NCBI RefSeq assembly: GCF_007860125.1
Contig: NZ_SJPW01000001.1
Coordinates: forward strand, 434,001 to 498,000
DNA length: 64,000 bases
Reading direction: 5' to 3'
From: Rubripirellula tenax
GTDB taxonomy: Bacteria; Planctomycetota; Planctomycetia; Pirellulales; Pirellulaceae
Shown: piece by piece, positions 1-8,673 of the stretch
Layout of the letters: every line of letters starts with the position of its first letter
Position numbering within the stretch: the stretch's first letter is position 1
The notes under the pieces: generated by a model
Seen by the model: only the letters and a program-made list of their open reading frames with translations
Told to the model about the DNA's origin: nothing
The model's database searches: none
Program-made: the position numbers and the translations under genes

Positions 1-583
1 CGATCGCCTGTTCATACTCGCGGTCGGTCAGATCCAATAACTTCTGCATCTTTGCGAGCGTCTTGATTTTCACGTCGCTCGGCTTGCCTTCGGCGGTCGC
101 GGCCAGAAACATGGCCTGCAACGCCTGCACCCGCTGCGGCTGGTTCCACCGCTTCGAAACGGTCAGCACGTAATTGCAGGCCTCGATTTTGTTTTGGCCG
201 GCGATCGAGCAGAGCCGTCCGATCTCATCGCGTTCGACTTCTCGGCCCAGCAATCCCGCTGCGATATCCTGCAACGTCTCGATTTCGAGCTGGCTAATGA
301 TCCCATCCACTAGCGCGACCAAAACGGCCGCTCGGATCGCCTCGTCGATGAATTTCTCCTGCGCCGCAGCCTCGTGAGTCGCCTGGTCCATCTCCAAGAC
401 GCTCGGATCCCACGTTTGCTTGCATTGGTCGCATTGAACGAACAGTTCGGGATTCCCGATTGGGATGGTGGGAATGAGATAGAGCGTCAACCACGGCCGG
501 CGGGCTCGCAAGCGGTACGTTTGCGGAACCCCGCATTGGGGGCAAAAACAGTTCCCCCGATCGCGAGTTCGTGTCAGATTCAT
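1..583 (-). CDS. Zinc-ribbon / TerB-like protein (3' end outside window)
   Basis: The reverse strand is open from an ATG at 583 to the window edge, giving 194 residues with no stop. The N-terminus carries two cysteine pairs, CPQC at about residues 14-17 and CDQC at about 51-54, which form a probable zinc ribbon. Between them is a hydrophobic stretch around WLTLYLIPTIPIG. The rest is acidic and helical, with segments such as DEAIRAAVLVALVDG and LQDIAAGLLGRE that resemble TerB-like (tellurite-resistance family) helical domains. The combination is seen in small stress-associated or uncharacterised bacterial proteins; the biochemical role is unknown. The neighbouring flgL starts 107 bp away on the opposite strand, so the two are divergently transcribed. 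The ribbon is visible directly; the TerB assignment is inference from helix pattern. Confidence 0.7.
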   Translation of the reverse strand, partial: MNLTRTRDRGNCFCPQCGVPQTYRLRARRPWLTLYLIPTIPIGNPELFVQCDQCKQTWDPSVLEMDQATHEAAAQEKFIDEAIRAAVLVALVDGIISQLEIETLQDIAAGLLGREVERDEIGRLCSIAGQNKIEACNYVLTVSKRWNQPQRVQALQAMFLAATAEGKPSDVKIKTLAKMQKLLDLTDREYEQAI

Positions 584-690
584 GGTGCCGATAAGGATCA
601 TGCTCCGATTATATCCGCTGGTCACCCTTTGTAGCGTGGGTGATTTGATTTGGCGAATGTTGGTGAAACATTGCGTCGATAACAGACGAC

Positions 691-2646
691 ATGCCTCTAT
701 TGCCAATCTCGACGACGCGAACCAGCACACCGCTGACCACCCAGCGGTTGTTGTTTCAATTGAACAACGACCAGTTGGCGATTCAGCGTCAGTACGACCA
801 ATTGAGTACTGGCCAGCGAGTCTTGCGATTGGGCGACGATCCGGCTGCGGCAAACCGCGCGATCTCGCTGCACCGTGGCATCGACCAATCCAACCAACTG
901 GTCCGTAACGCGACCAGTACCCGCAGCTTTTACCAGGCCGCCGATGATTCGTTGGCCAATATCGATGACGCCCTGATCCAGGCCCGTGCCGTTGCCGTTC
1001 AAGGTGCCCAGAACGTCATCTCGGATGACGAACGTGCTGCCCTCGCCGCATCGATCCAACAATCGATCAACGCAGTCTTCTCGGCGGGAAACTCGATGTT
1101 TCGCGACCACGAGCTGACCGGTGGCTTCTTGAACCCCGGCGAATCATTCAACTTCGACGGCAACGACATTGTCTTTTCCGGAAAAGGTGCCATCGGCCGT
1201 ACCGATATCGGCTTCGGAAAACCCGTCGACATCAACGTCAACGCCAACGGCACCCTTGGCGCCAACGCAGTCTTGGTCGAAGGCAAACCGCTGAACGCGT
1301 CACTGGACCATGAAACTCGCTTGGTCGACCTGCGGAAGGGTCTCGGCGTCGTGCCGGGACAGATCAAGTTGTCCGGCGGCGGCAATTTTGTTGACGTGGA
1401 CCTGCGTTCGGCCGCCACGATTGGTGACGTTGCGGACGTGCTTTCAACGGTGGTTCTGGACGGGCGAAAACTATCGGCCACCTTAACCGACGACGGCATT
1501 CGCATCGAATATAGCGATGGTTTGGCGGGCACGTTGGCCATCGAAGACGGCATCGGCAGCACGATGGCCCGCGACCTTTCGATCAAGAACCCAGGCGGTG
1601 TAATCGCGCCGCCGGTGATCGGGGATCGATTGTCGCCACGAGTCACGAAGGCGACCAAAATTTCCGACCTCGCCGGCGGTTTGGGCGTGGACCTTTCGGC
1701 CGGTTTGCAGATCAAACAGGGTGACCGAACTTTCACCATCAATTTTGATGGCGCCGAGGACCTGAGCGACGTGCTGATCGCGATCAACCGCAGCGACGCT
1801 GACGTGAAGGCTGAATTGGACGAATCGGGCGGACGGATCGTACTGCGTTCGCTTCGCAGCGGCGTCGACTACTCGATCGGCGAAAACGGTGGCCAAACGG
1901 CCGCCGCATTGGGGATCCGCTCGGCCGACGGCGACACCAAACTAACGTCGATCGGACGCGGTCGCGGAATGACGCTCAATTCCAACGGCCCCGACCTGAC
2001 CATTTCTCGTCCGGACGGAAGAGTCATCCAGCTAGACCTCGACGGTACAGAGACGATCAATGACGTCATCAATCGGATCCGAAATCACCCTGACAACCAA
2101 GATACTCGTCGCATCCTTGTCAACCTGAACGATATCGGCAACGGCATCCAGTTGAAAGCGCCGCCCGGTGCCAACAAGCTGACGGTGCGACAAATCGGGA
2201 TTTCCGATGCCGGAACCCGACTGGGTCTGATCCCGACCGGCAAGAGCGAAAATACCGGCGGTGTAGTCGGTTCGGTGGATACCATCATTGGCACGGATTA
2301 CGCGACTCGCGACGCCGGCGGTGCCCTCGACACGCTGCTGAGGTTGAAAAGTGCGGTCGCGACGGGTGACGGCAACGAAATCGAGCGACTGCAAGCCAAA
2401 ATTGACGTCGACCTGGACCGTGCCAGCCGGACCCGGGGGCAAGTCGGCGTGTGGACGCAAACGCTCGACCAGTTAAAAGCAACCACCGAGAGCCGCGTCA
2501 TCCAATTGAAGGGCCAGCTATCGGATGAAGTCGACGCCGATTTGACGACCGTCATCAGCGAATTGAGCCAGCGACAGGTCGCTTTAGAAGCATCAATGCG
2601 AGTGATCGGCCAGACGTCGCAGATGACGGTGCTGAACTACTTGTAA
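691..2646 (+). CDS. flgL: Flagellar hook-associated protein 3 (FlgL), long form
   Basis: 651-residue flagellin-family protein that would join the hook to the filament outside the cell. The N-terminal D0/D1 helix is typical: LLFQLNNDQLAIQRQYDQLSTGQRV at about residues 22-46, then the GDDPAAANRA motif, which in flagellins follows the 'SSGLRI' segment. The C-terminal helix (about 560-651) ends in the family-typical QMTVLNYL. Between them, three segments look like flagellin IN motifs (about 211-250, 325-368 and 421-462), each ending in a TIxDV or LSDV helix start. The usual FlgL is about 300-400 residues, so this one carries a large variable insert. It is followed by fliW and csrA, the standard flagellin-homeostasis context. 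No convincing Shine-Dalgarno precedes the ATG. It could also be called flagellin, but the position and size fit FlgL better. Confidence 0.85.
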   Translation: MPLLPISTTRTSTPLTTQRLLFQLNNDQLAIQRQYDQLSTGQRVLRLGDDPAAANRAISLHRGIDQSNQLVRNATSTRSFYQAADDSLANIDDALIQARAVAVQGAQNVISDDERAALAASIQQSINAVFSAGNSMFRDHELTGGFLNPGESFNFDGNDIVFSGKGAIGRTDIGFGKPVDINVNANGTLGANAVLVEGKPLNASLDHETRLVDLRKGLGVVPGQIKLSGGGNFVDVDLRSAATIGDVADVLSTVVLDGRKLSATLTDDGIRIEYSDGLAGTLAIEDGIGSTMARDLSIKNPGGVIAPPVIGDRLSPRVTKATKISDLAGGLGVDLSAGLQIKQGDRTFTINFDGAEDLSDVLIAINRSDADVKAELDESGGRIVLRSLRSGVDYSIGENGGQTAAALGIRSADGDTKLTSIGRGRGMTLNSNGPDLTISRPDGRVIQLDLDGTETINDVINRIRNHPDNQDTRRILVNLNDIGNGIQLKAPPGANKLTVRQIGISDAGTRLGLIPTGKSENTGGVVGSVDTIIGTDYATRDAGGALDTLLRLKSAVATGDGNEIERLQAKIDVDLDRASRTRGQVGVWTQTLDQLKATTESRVIQLKGQLSDEVDADLTTVISELSQRQVALEASMRVIGQTSQMTVLNYL

Positions 2647-2761
2647 CGATTTTGCCGATTCTGTCGATTCGGATGCCCGAAACGTCGATAAGTGAGATAT
2701 CAGAGTGTCTCCACTTTGATTCTTTTGAACGGTATCGAATCTAGACCATCGGGTAGACATC

Positions 2762-3220
2762 ATGCGGATCGACACGCAACGCTTTGGCACCTTGCGGCTC
2801 AACGCGAACCAATTGTTCCTGTTTCCGCAGGGGCTGATCGGCATGGAGACGCTGCGGCAATGGGCGCTGCTTCCCGATCCTCAAAACGAATCCGTGGCTT
2901 GGTTGCAAAGTGCTTCACGTGGCGACCGTGCGATCGCTCTGATCAGCCCTCGCGCGTTCTTTGAAGATTACCGCGTCCATGTGACGCGCCGCGAATTGGC
3001 GTGTTTGCACATGCAACCCGGTGCCGAGATGTACGTGATGACCACGGTGTCTGGACACGTCGGCAAGTTGACGACGAACCTGCGTTCACCGCTCCTGTTG
3101 AACCTGAGCCGCCGTCTAGGTTGCCAAGTCATCACCAGTGACGACCAACCCATCCAAAAGGCGTTACCCTTGGTCAGTGCCGCAGCCGCATCCATGGTTG
3201 AAACGCTTCGCGCTGCTTAA
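2762..3220 (+). CDS. fliW: Flagellar assembly factor FliW
   Basis: 152-residue protein of the FliW family. Recognisable features are the N-terminal strand [12 protein letters not shown], the FPQGLIGME motif at about residues 21-29, which is diagnostic for FliW (F-x-x-G-[IL]-x-G-[FLM]), and the later [11 protein letters not shown] segment at about 103-113. In other bacteria FliW binds flagellin or, alternatively, CsrA; free FliW sequesters CsrA and so relieves translational repression of flagellin. The gene lies 115 bp after flgL and upstream of csrA on the same strand, so the three genes form the classic partner-switch group. Length is normal for the family. The product is cytoplasmic, with no signal peptide. 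Confidence 0.93.
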   Translation: MRIDTQRFGTLRLNANQLFLFPQGLIGMETLRQWALLPDPQNESVAWLQSASRGDRAIALISPRAFFEDYRVHVTRRELACLHMQPGAEMYVMTTVSGHVGKLTTNLRSPLLLNLSRRLGCQVITSDDQPIQKALPLVSAAAASMVETLRAA

Positions 3221-3614
3221 AAGCCGTCCAACCGTTGCATCCCAATCGGAACAACGATGCCCGCGCCGCGACATGAACCGCGGCCAATGGAATCCCGACG
3301 TTCGCTAAAACCGTATTGAGTATTTTTCAATACAATAATCGCGTATTGACGTCGATTCTTTGTGATCGGGTCGTCGGGTAAACGGCACGATCGACACCAG
3401 CGGACTTCGGTGCTAGCGTTTCAATTTCGCACACTGTGTGGTCGATCAATCCCTTGTCGAGATGTTGTTGCTCTGGGTTCCTAAAACGTTGCTGCTAAGT
3501 CAGCTTCGCATTAGAGATGACGAGTCGGCGATCGAAGACGACCATCATTCTCGGGGCGAACGTGCGCTTCCCGAACCAAGTCCCCATTCCCATATAGATC
3601 ACCACGAGGACACC
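3221..3614 (+). other. 394-bp fliW-csrA intergenic region with AT-rich inverted repeat
   Basis: No gene is seen here. A small hairpin (GCCGCG 3265-3270 / CGCGGC 3279-3284) follows fliW and could end its transcript, although there is no T-run. An AT-rich island contains GTATTGA (3313-3319) facing TCAATAC (3327-3333), a 7-bp inverted repeat, and GTATTGA occurs again at 3343-3349. This could be an operator or promoter element for csrA. The open frame continues upstream of csrA to 3438 but has no family similarity, so it is treated as leader. Confidence 0.4.
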
Positions 3615-3839
3615 ATGCTCGTCCTTTCCAGGCACCGCGACGAAAGCATCATGATTGGCGACGATGTCGTGGTGACGATCGTCGATATTCGAGGCGACAA
3701 AGTTCGTCTGGGTATCGAAGCACCACAATCGATCCCGGTCCACCGGCAAGAAGTCTACGACGCGATTCAACGTGAAAATCGTCGTGCAACGCAAACTGGC
3801 ACCGGCGCCACCAAAGATGTTCAACCGCCAAAGAATTAG
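3615..3839 (+). CDS. csrA: Carbon storage / translational regulator CsrA
   Basis: 74 residues, full-length CsrA. It begins with the canonical [17 protein letters not shown] and contains the RLGIEAP and [10 protein letters not shown] segments that form the RNA-binding strand and helix of the family. CsrA dimers bind GGA-containing leaders and repress translation; with FliW they form a homeostatic switch on flagellin synthesis. The ATG at 3615 is chosen because it gives the exact family N-terminus and has GAGGA at 3606-3610 with a 4-nt spacing. That GAGGA is itself a GGA motif overlapping the ribosome site, so autorepression is possible but unproven. The C-terminal tail (about 55-74) is low-complexity and polar. 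The gene converges on the GT39-like gene with an 18-bp gap that contains the palindrome CGTTCGAACG. Confidence 0.96.
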   Translation: MLVLSRHRDESIMIGDDVVVTIVDIRGDKVRLGIEAPQSIPVHRQEVYDAIQRENRRATQTGTGATKDVQPPKN

Positions 3840-3857
3840 CGTTCGAACGTAACTTCG

Positions 3858-5444
3858 CTATCTCCCGTCCGGGGACGTAGCGATTCGATCGGCAGGCTCT
3901 GACTCACCGTCGAGCGGCCGCACATCAGATACTCGGAACGAGTGACCGTCCTCGCCCGTTCCGAAACGGTAAGGCAGTTCGATCTTTGTCGACACCGCCA
4001 CGACCTGGTCAATCGACCGGTCCATCGCTTCGGCCATTCGATAGAGTGGCCAATCGGCATCGCCGTCATTGACGCGGTCGACAACCAGCAGCACGCGATG
4101 CTGTGTTTCATCTTTTGCCGACACCCGCGATCGGTAATCCCGAACGGTCACAACGGGAATCGCAGGCAAGTGAGCCTTTAAATTCCCAGCTGTACGCACG
4201 TCCGTCGCCACAATCATCGCTGGCCGCTGCGGTATCAATTCCAGCCGCTCGGCCAATCCGCTGTACGGCACATTCAACCACGAGTAGTCGCCTCGCATCG
4301 ATGCCGAGATCGGTCGCCCGACCATCACTGACAAGACAACCGCGCCAAACACGCCCGCCGTCGTCAAAATCCTCGCGCCGCCGATCTCGTCCATCGCCAC
4401 GAATCGTTTCAAACGCAGCACCAAATAGATGGGCAGCAAAAACAAGTACGGTTGCAACCAGTGGTTCTTTGTTTCAACCGCATTGCCCGACACGGCCAGC
4501 ATCACAAGCAGTAACGTGACACCGATGATCGTCCGTTCGATCAACTCAGTCGCCCGGCCTTCATCGATCGTATACATCGCCAGCTCGCTGCGTCGCGATT
4601 GGCTCCACCACACTCGCCCAAGATCGCGAAACGCGATCGCGAAAATGACGATCGTCACCGCGCAACAGGAAAGCGTGGACCAGACCAACCGAATCAATCC
4701 CGTCGTGATCCGCTCGCCCATCGGCATCCATTCGCTGGGCACCAATTGGGTCAGTGCCTTCGACGATGCCGTTTCCCAGTGATGGATCGCCCACCAGTAG
4801 TGAGGCCCGATGCAGATCACTGCCAACACGATGCTGACGATGATGCGGCGATCGTAAAGCCGCCGGCGAAAGCTCTCAATCGACAGCGCTGCCGCAATGA
4901 AAGCGACCAAAACGATCGCGAAGTTGTACTTGAACAGTAGTCCGGCGGCTGTCGCCAATCCGATCGCCACATAGTTCACCATCGTGGGTCGCTGGTGCAC
5001 ATTGATGATCGCTAGCAACAACCACGACGCCGCGAATACGGCCGCAACGGTGTGCGATAGGTCGCGGTGACTTTCCCACGCAATCTGTGGCATCGTCAAC
5101 ATTGCCGCAGACGCAACCATCCCGGCGGACCGGCTTTGGCAAATCCGCGTTACCGCCGAATAGACGCAAAGGTACGTTAGGAACAAGAACGCATTCTTGA
5201 CCAACGGCAATGCGATCGATGCGCGGCCGATCACTTCCAAAAGGGGAGTTTGAACCCACGTGTATAAGGGAGGTTGGCCGTTGTATCCGATCTCCCACCA
5301 CTGGGACAAATAGACTTGTTCGGCTTCATCGAAAGTCAACGACGACGACAACATGCCGCGAACCAGCACGTGCAATCCGAAATAGACCAACAACAGAATC
5401 GGGAACCGATACTCCGTCGCCGCTAACCAACGCAAGAATCTCAT
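3858..5444 (-). CDS. GT39/ArnT-like membrane glycosyltransferase
   Basis: 528-residue polytopic membrane protein of the PMT_2/GT39-like superfamily, which transfers sugars from lipid-phosphate donors to acceptors on the outer face of the cytoplasmic membrane. The first periplasmic loop carries the family acidic pair D39-E40 in LTFDEAEQVYLSQWW, after the first TM helix at about 14-32. About ten further hydrophobic helices follow up to about residue 375, for example LFLTYLCVYSAV and IVSIVLAVICIGPHYWW. The C-terminal ~150 residues form a soluble domain. The ATG overlaps the stop of the upstream GT2 gene by 4 bp (ATGA), so the pair is translationally coupled. This matches the common arrangement in which a GtrB/DPMS-like GT2 makes the lipid-linked sugar that the GT39 enzyme uses. 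The substrate cannot be told from sequence. Confidence 0.82.
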   Translation of the reverse strand: MRFLRWLAATEYRFPILLLVYFGLHVLVRGMLSSSLTFDEAEQVYLSQWWEIGYNGQPPLYTWVQTPLLEVIGRASIALPLVKNAFLFLTYLCVYSAVTRICQSRSAGMVASAAMLTMPQIAWESHRDLSHTVAAVFAASWLLLAIINVHQRPTMVNYVAIGLATAAGLLFKYNFAIVLVAFIAAALSIESFRRRLYDRRIIVSIVLAVICIGPHYWWAIHHWETASSKALTQLVPSEWMPMGERITTGLIRLVWSTLSCCAVTIVIFAIAFRDLGRVWWSQSRRSELAMYTIDEGRATELIERTIIGVTLLLVMLAVSGNAVETKNHWLQPYLFLLPIYLVLRLKRFVAMDEIGGARILTTAGVFGAVVLSVMVGRPISASMRGDYSWLNVPYSGLAERLELIPQRPAMIVATDVRTAGNLKAHLPAIPVVTVRDYRSRVSAKDETQHRVLLVVDRVNDGDADWPLYRMAEAMDRSIDQVVAVSTKIELPYRFGTGEDGHSFRVSDVRPLDGESEPADRIATSPDGR

Positions 5445-6499
5445 GCTGCGGCATTTCGTTGGACAGGAGCTGGAAACGGCGTCAAATTCACCGGCAGGCC
5501 TGAATCGCGATAGCCACCATTTTCAAAATCCTTGCGGATGACGTAGTTCCCTTGACCGGGAAGTTCCAAGTAAATTCGCGAAACCATCTCGGCCAAAATG
5601 CCGATCGCGATCAATTGAACTGCCGTGCAAAGCGCAAAGGCACCCACGATCAACATCGGCCGATTCCCAATGTCCTGGCCCAGCCCGAACTTCGCGAAGC
5701 CGACGATCGATAACATCGCCATGCCGATCCCAGCAAGCACCAATCCGACGGAGCCGAAAAAGTGTCCCGGCCGCGCCCGGTAACGCATAAAAAACAGCAC
5801 CGACAACAGATCCAGCACCACGCGAAAGGTCCGCGAAATACCGTATTTTGATTGACCGAATTGTCGAGCGTGGTGCCGCACGCCGATCTCGCCGATCCGA
5901 TCGGGTGAAGTGATCTTGGCGACCCAAGCGGGGATGAACCGGTGCATTTCTCCGACAAGTTTGACGTCACGGATGACTTCGCCGCGATAGATTTTTAAGC
6001 TGCACCCGTAATCGTGAATTTTGACGCCGGTCACGCGAGAAATCAAACGATTGGCGATCCACGACGGGATCTTTCGCAGCACCACCGCGTCTTGGCGTCG
6101 CTCGCGGCGGCCGCACAACAAATCGAGGTCATTATTTTCCAAGTGCCGAACCATCCGTGGAATGTCTGCCGGGTCGTTCTGTAGATCACCGTCAATGGTG
6201 GCAACAATACGGCCGCGGGATGCGTCGATACCAGCTTGCATCGCAGCGGTTTGACCAAAGTTACGACGAAGCGCAATCACGTGGGTCGGCGTCGTGACGG
6301 ATTGGCAAACTTGGACGGCGGCATCGTAGGTCCCGTCATGACTGCCGTCATCGACCAGAACAATCTCGCACATCCCAACCGACGGCTCAGCATCTCGCAA
6401 CGCCGTTTCGATCTGAGCCACCAACGGGCCCACCGATTCAGATTCGTTGTAAAGCGGAACGACAATGGAAAGATCCACGATCCCAGTTTCGGAAGACAT
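5441..6499 (-). CDS. GT2 family glycosyltransferase, DPM1/ArnC/GtrB-like
   Basis: 352 residues. The GT2 fold is clear: LSIVVPLYNESESVG at about residues 10-24, IVLVDDGSHDGT, then the metal/nucleotide-sugar site ATIDGDLQNDP. Two C-terminal TM helices (about 245-270 and 283-308) match the polyisoprenyl-phosphate glycosyltransferases (ArnC, GtrB, dolichyl-phosphate mannose synthase-like). The enzyme probably loads a sugar onto undecaprenyl phosphate on the cytoplasmic face. It overlaps by 4 bp with the downstream GT39-like gene, its probable partner, in envelope-glycan or glycoprotein decoration. The start follows from the MSSETGIVDLS N-terminus just before the first strand. The sugar specificity is unknown. 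Confidence 0.87.
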   Translation of the reverse strand: MSSETGIVDLSIVVPLYNESESVGPLVAQIETALRDAEPSVGMCEIVLVDDGSHDGTYDAAVQVCQSVTTPTHVIALRRNFGQTAAMQAGIDASRGRIVATIDGDLQNDPADIPRMVRHLENNDLDLLCGRRERRQDAVVLRKIPSWIANRLISRVTGVKIHDYGCSLKIYRGEVIRDVKLVGEMHRFIPAWVAKITSPDRIGEIGVRHHARQFGQSKYGISRTFRVVLDLLSVLFFMRYRARPGHFFGSVGLVLAGIGMAMLSIVGFAKFGLGQDIGNRPMLIVGAFALCTAVQLIAIGILAEMVSRIYLELPGQGNYVIRKDFENGGYRDSGLPVNLTPFPAPVQRNAAA

Positions 6500-6607
6500 T
6501 CGCGGGGCTCGGGTACTTGTAGACGGGAAAGGCAGTTTGCAACCCGTCCGATATCAAAACCGCGTTTCACGCAGCAAGAGGAATCAAGCACACCCATCGA
6601 GTGTGCT

Positions 6608-6712
6608 CCACCCCATGTGGTTATGCGACGCCGTCGCAAGGTGGACGGTGCCCTTCCCCGTCTGCTGCTTTGCAGCAAACGTCCCGCGAGCGGAGTCGTG
6701 GGTCCACATGGG
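6608..6712 (-). repeat. Palindromic repeat family 1, copy A
   Basis: Copy in minus orientation of a ~100-110-bp element found four times in the window (also 49676, 55955, 61813). It has outer inverted ends (CCACCCCATGTGG at 6608, CCACATGGG at 6704), an internal perfect hairpin TGCGACGCC/GTCGCA-type and GCTGC-TTT-GCAGC. It starts 22 bp beyond the stop codon of the SMP-30-like gene. There is no coding capacity. It is a MITE- or REP-like element by structure; the type is inferred. Confidence 0.75.
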
Positions 6713-6734
6713 CTCTTTGGATTCCGGTTGCCCG

Positions 6735-7694
6735 CTACCTTGGGAACACCGACGACAGTACCGAACCGTTGTCCTTCATATCGGTGTCGCCGATGAAGAT
6801 GTAGCCTGCATTCGGACACGCATCGCGGTCGGCGGGCGAGAAGTTTTCGACGGCGGTTGTGATCACCAACTTCAATCCGCCTTCGAATGAAACCAGCGCT
6901 GGGCACGTGTTCTGTGGCGAACCCGGCGTTTGCCACGTGCACTTCAGCTCGCCCGACTCCCGATCGTACAACCGGGTTTGACCAAAGTCCGCGACTCCCG
7001 GGTGGAACATCGCCACGATGATTCCGGTTCCGTCGGGCGTCAGGATCATGCCGTCCGGAACGGCCGGGTCACCGTCGAAGTCGATGACTGTCATCGGGCT
7101 GCCCAGTTTCCCTGCTGCGATATCGATAGGATATCGAACGATCTTACGCGTCGGCGAGTCGATGTCGAACAGCGTTAGGTTTCCATCGTCGCCTTGAATG
7201 ATCGCCTTCCCGTTGCTGCAGATCTGGTCGTCGCGCAGCCGAATCAGCTTCGAATCGCTGCCGCGGTACAGATACAGCCCCGCCTTCTTGGTCGCAAATT
7301 CCAGATCCTTGGTGCCGAAGATCAAGTTGTCTTCATACACCAGACCGTCGTTGATGATTGTGTTGGTCACATCGTCGTCGACACCTTCGCAAAACGGCAT
7401 CCAGTCGTTCGTCAGCGTGTCGAAAATCCCTAGCGTCCGTTCGCAGCCCACGACGAACGATCCGTTGGTGCGACACGGCAAGGCAAAACCGGGACGCCCT
7501 GGCAACTCAAACGATCGATTGTTCCGTGTTGCGAAATCGTACAGGTTCAGACTTCCGACCTTCGAATCGCCACCGTGTTGGATGCCGACCCAGCTGAATT
7601 TACCGGGCCCGATCGGAATCGGTCCCTCGGGCAGAAACCGAAGCGAGTCGGTGGTCGGGAATCGCAGTGATCGGGCTTGGCGTATTTCGGTCAT
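6735..7694 (-). CDS. SMP-30/gluconolactonase-like beta-propeller protein
   Basis: 319 residues with no signal peptide. The pattern of short beta strands with motifs such as NDGLVYEDNLIFGTKD, PDGMILTPDGTGIIVAM and GYIFIGDTDM fits the six-bladed SMP-30/gluconolaconase/LRE-like propeller. In characterised members a divalent metal is held by Glu, Asn and Asp residues, and lactones or related esters are hydrolysed. Candidate ligands here are N in TNTIINDG and D in PDGMILTPDG, but these cannot be assigned with certainty. It lies alone between the GT2 gene and the divergent queD-like gene; the gap to its downstream side holds repeat copy A. The substrate is unknown. Confidence 0.7.
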   Translation of the reverse strand: MTEIRQARSLRFPTTDSLRFLPEGPIPIGPGKFSWVGIQHGGDSKVGSLNLYDFATRNNRSFELPGRPGFALPCRTNGSFVVGCERTLGIFDTLTNDWMPFCEGVDDDVTNTIINDGLVYEDNLIFGTKDLEFATKKAGLYLYRGSDSKLIRLRDDQICSNGKAIIQGDDGNLTLFDIDSPTRKIVRYPIDIAAGKLGSPMTVIDFDGDPAVPDGMILTPDGTGIIVAMFHPGVADFGQTRLYDRESGELKCTWQTPGSPQNTCPALVSFEGGLKLVITTAVENFSPADRDACPNAGYIFIGDTDMKDNGSVLSSVFPR

Positions 7695-7752
7695 CGAACT
7701 TGAAATCGGAAACTTGAGATTTGGATGAGATGCGATGCCCGTTTTAGAGCGT

Positions 7753-7780
7753 TTGGCAGCAATGAGGTAGCCGCTATGCT
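7753..7780 (+). promoter_or_regulatory. Possible sigma-70 promoter for queD-like/VOC genes
   Basis: TTGGCA (7753-7758), a 16-bp spacer and TATGCT (7775-7780) stand 57 bp before the chosen queD start, on its strand. Five of six and four of six bases match the E. coli consensus. Planctomycete promoters are poorly defined, so this is tentative. Confidence 0.3.
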
Positions 7781-7837
7781 ACCGTTTTGTTGATAGTTCT
7801 CAACTCGTTCCCCGAAACCCAACAGGCACTCTGCCCG

Positions 7838-8266
7838 ATGACGTCCCTCTCCATCATGCGACGCTTCTCGTTTTGCGCTGGCCACCGATTGGTCGGCCAT
7901 GAAGGCAAATGCCAGAACCTACACGGCCACAACTACGTCGTCGAAATTTACGTTACTGGACAAGAACAGGACTCCGTCGGCCGCATCCTGGATTTCAAGC
8001 AACTGAAGCAATCGATCAACGGATGGTTGGACGAGAACTGGGATCACACGTTCATCTTGTGGGACCAGGACGAAAACGGGCTGGCGGCGATCCGTTCGTC
8101 GACGCCTCACCGAGTCTACGAATTGGATTGCAACCCGACCGCCGAGAACATGGCGATCCATTTGCTGGATGTCGTTTGCCCCAAGGTGCTCGGCGGCAGC
8201 GGCGCGACCGCGTTCAAGGTCCGGCTTTGGGAGAGCGAAGAAACATGTGCCGAGGTTTCCAGATAG
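7838..8266 (+). CDS. queD: 6-carboxytetrahydropterin synthase / PTPS family (QueD-like)
   Basis: 142 residues from the ATG at 7838. An upstream ATG at 7787 exists, but the family starts a few residues before the first strand, so 7838 or 7856 is preferred. The PTPS fold signature is complete: FSFCAGHRL with the first zinc His, GKCQNLHGHNY with the catalytic-type Cys and the HGH zinc pair, DWxxN-type WDHTFIL, and NPTAENMA with the substrate-binding Glu, then the WESEETCAEV end. Such enzymes convert 7,8-dihydroneopterin triphosphate to 6-carboxy-tetrahydropterin (queuosine/7-deazaguanine route) or to 6-pyruvoyl-tetrahydropterin. Which reaction occurs is not decided by sequence alone. The VOC gene follows 9 bp downstream, probably cotranscribed. 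Confidence 0.85.
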   Translation: MTSLSIMRRFSFCAGHRLVGHEGKCQNLHGHNYVVEIYVTGQEQDSVGRILDFKQLKQSINGWLDENWDHTFILWDQDENGLAAIRSSTPHRVYELDCNPTAENMAIHLLDVVCPKVLGGSGATAFKVRLWESEETCAEVSR

Positions 8267-8275
8267 GCCCACACG

Positions 8276-8653
8276 ATGAAAGTATTGCAACTCAACCACG
8301 TCGCGCTGCACGTCGCCGATGTCCCTCGCAGCGTCGAATTCTATCGTGACACGCTGCGGTTACCCGTCATGCCACGGCCCGACTTTGACTTTCCCGGTGC
8401 CTGGTTTCGATTGGGCGTCGACCAAGAATTGCACCTGATCGGCGATCGCATGGATCCCGTCTATTCACACCACCGGGGCGGTCATCTGGCACTGATCGTG
8501 GATGACCTGGATCCTTGGGAAACGCACCTCGACGCGAAAGGTGCGACGCGATTGCCTCGCAAGACGCGGCCAGACGGCGCCCTGCAAACGTTCGTCCAGG
8601 ACCCCGACGGTCACTGGATCGAACTCTGTAAACCGGCTTCCGCAGGCGAATAG
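8276..8653 (+). CDS. VOC-superfamily (glyoxalase/dioxygenase-like) protein
   Basis: 125 residues forming one vicinal-oxygen-chelate module pair. The first strand is NHVALHVADVPRSVEFYRDTL with the family His; the second half contains HLALIVDDLD and the terminal FVQDPDGHWIEL, whose Glu is the usual metal ligand. A metal-dependent lyase, dioxygenase, isomerase or antibiotic-binding role is possible, and the substrate is unknown. It starts 9 bp after queD and converges on the cytochrome gene, so queD-VOC appears to be a short operon. Confidence 0.85.
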   Translation: MKVLQLNHVALHVADVPRSVEFYRDTLRLPVMPRPDFDFPGAWFRLGVDQELHLIGDRMDPVYSHHRGGHLALIVDDLDPWETHLDAKGATRLPRKTRPDGALQTFVQDPDGHWIELCKPASAGE

Positions 8654-8673
8654 TCGGAGCCTAACGGTTGTGC

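Noticed and set aside
672-690. Possible sigma-28 promoter near flgL (GTCGATAA at 674-681)
   Set aside because: It lies too close to the start codon, and no TAAA-type -35 box sits at the right distance.
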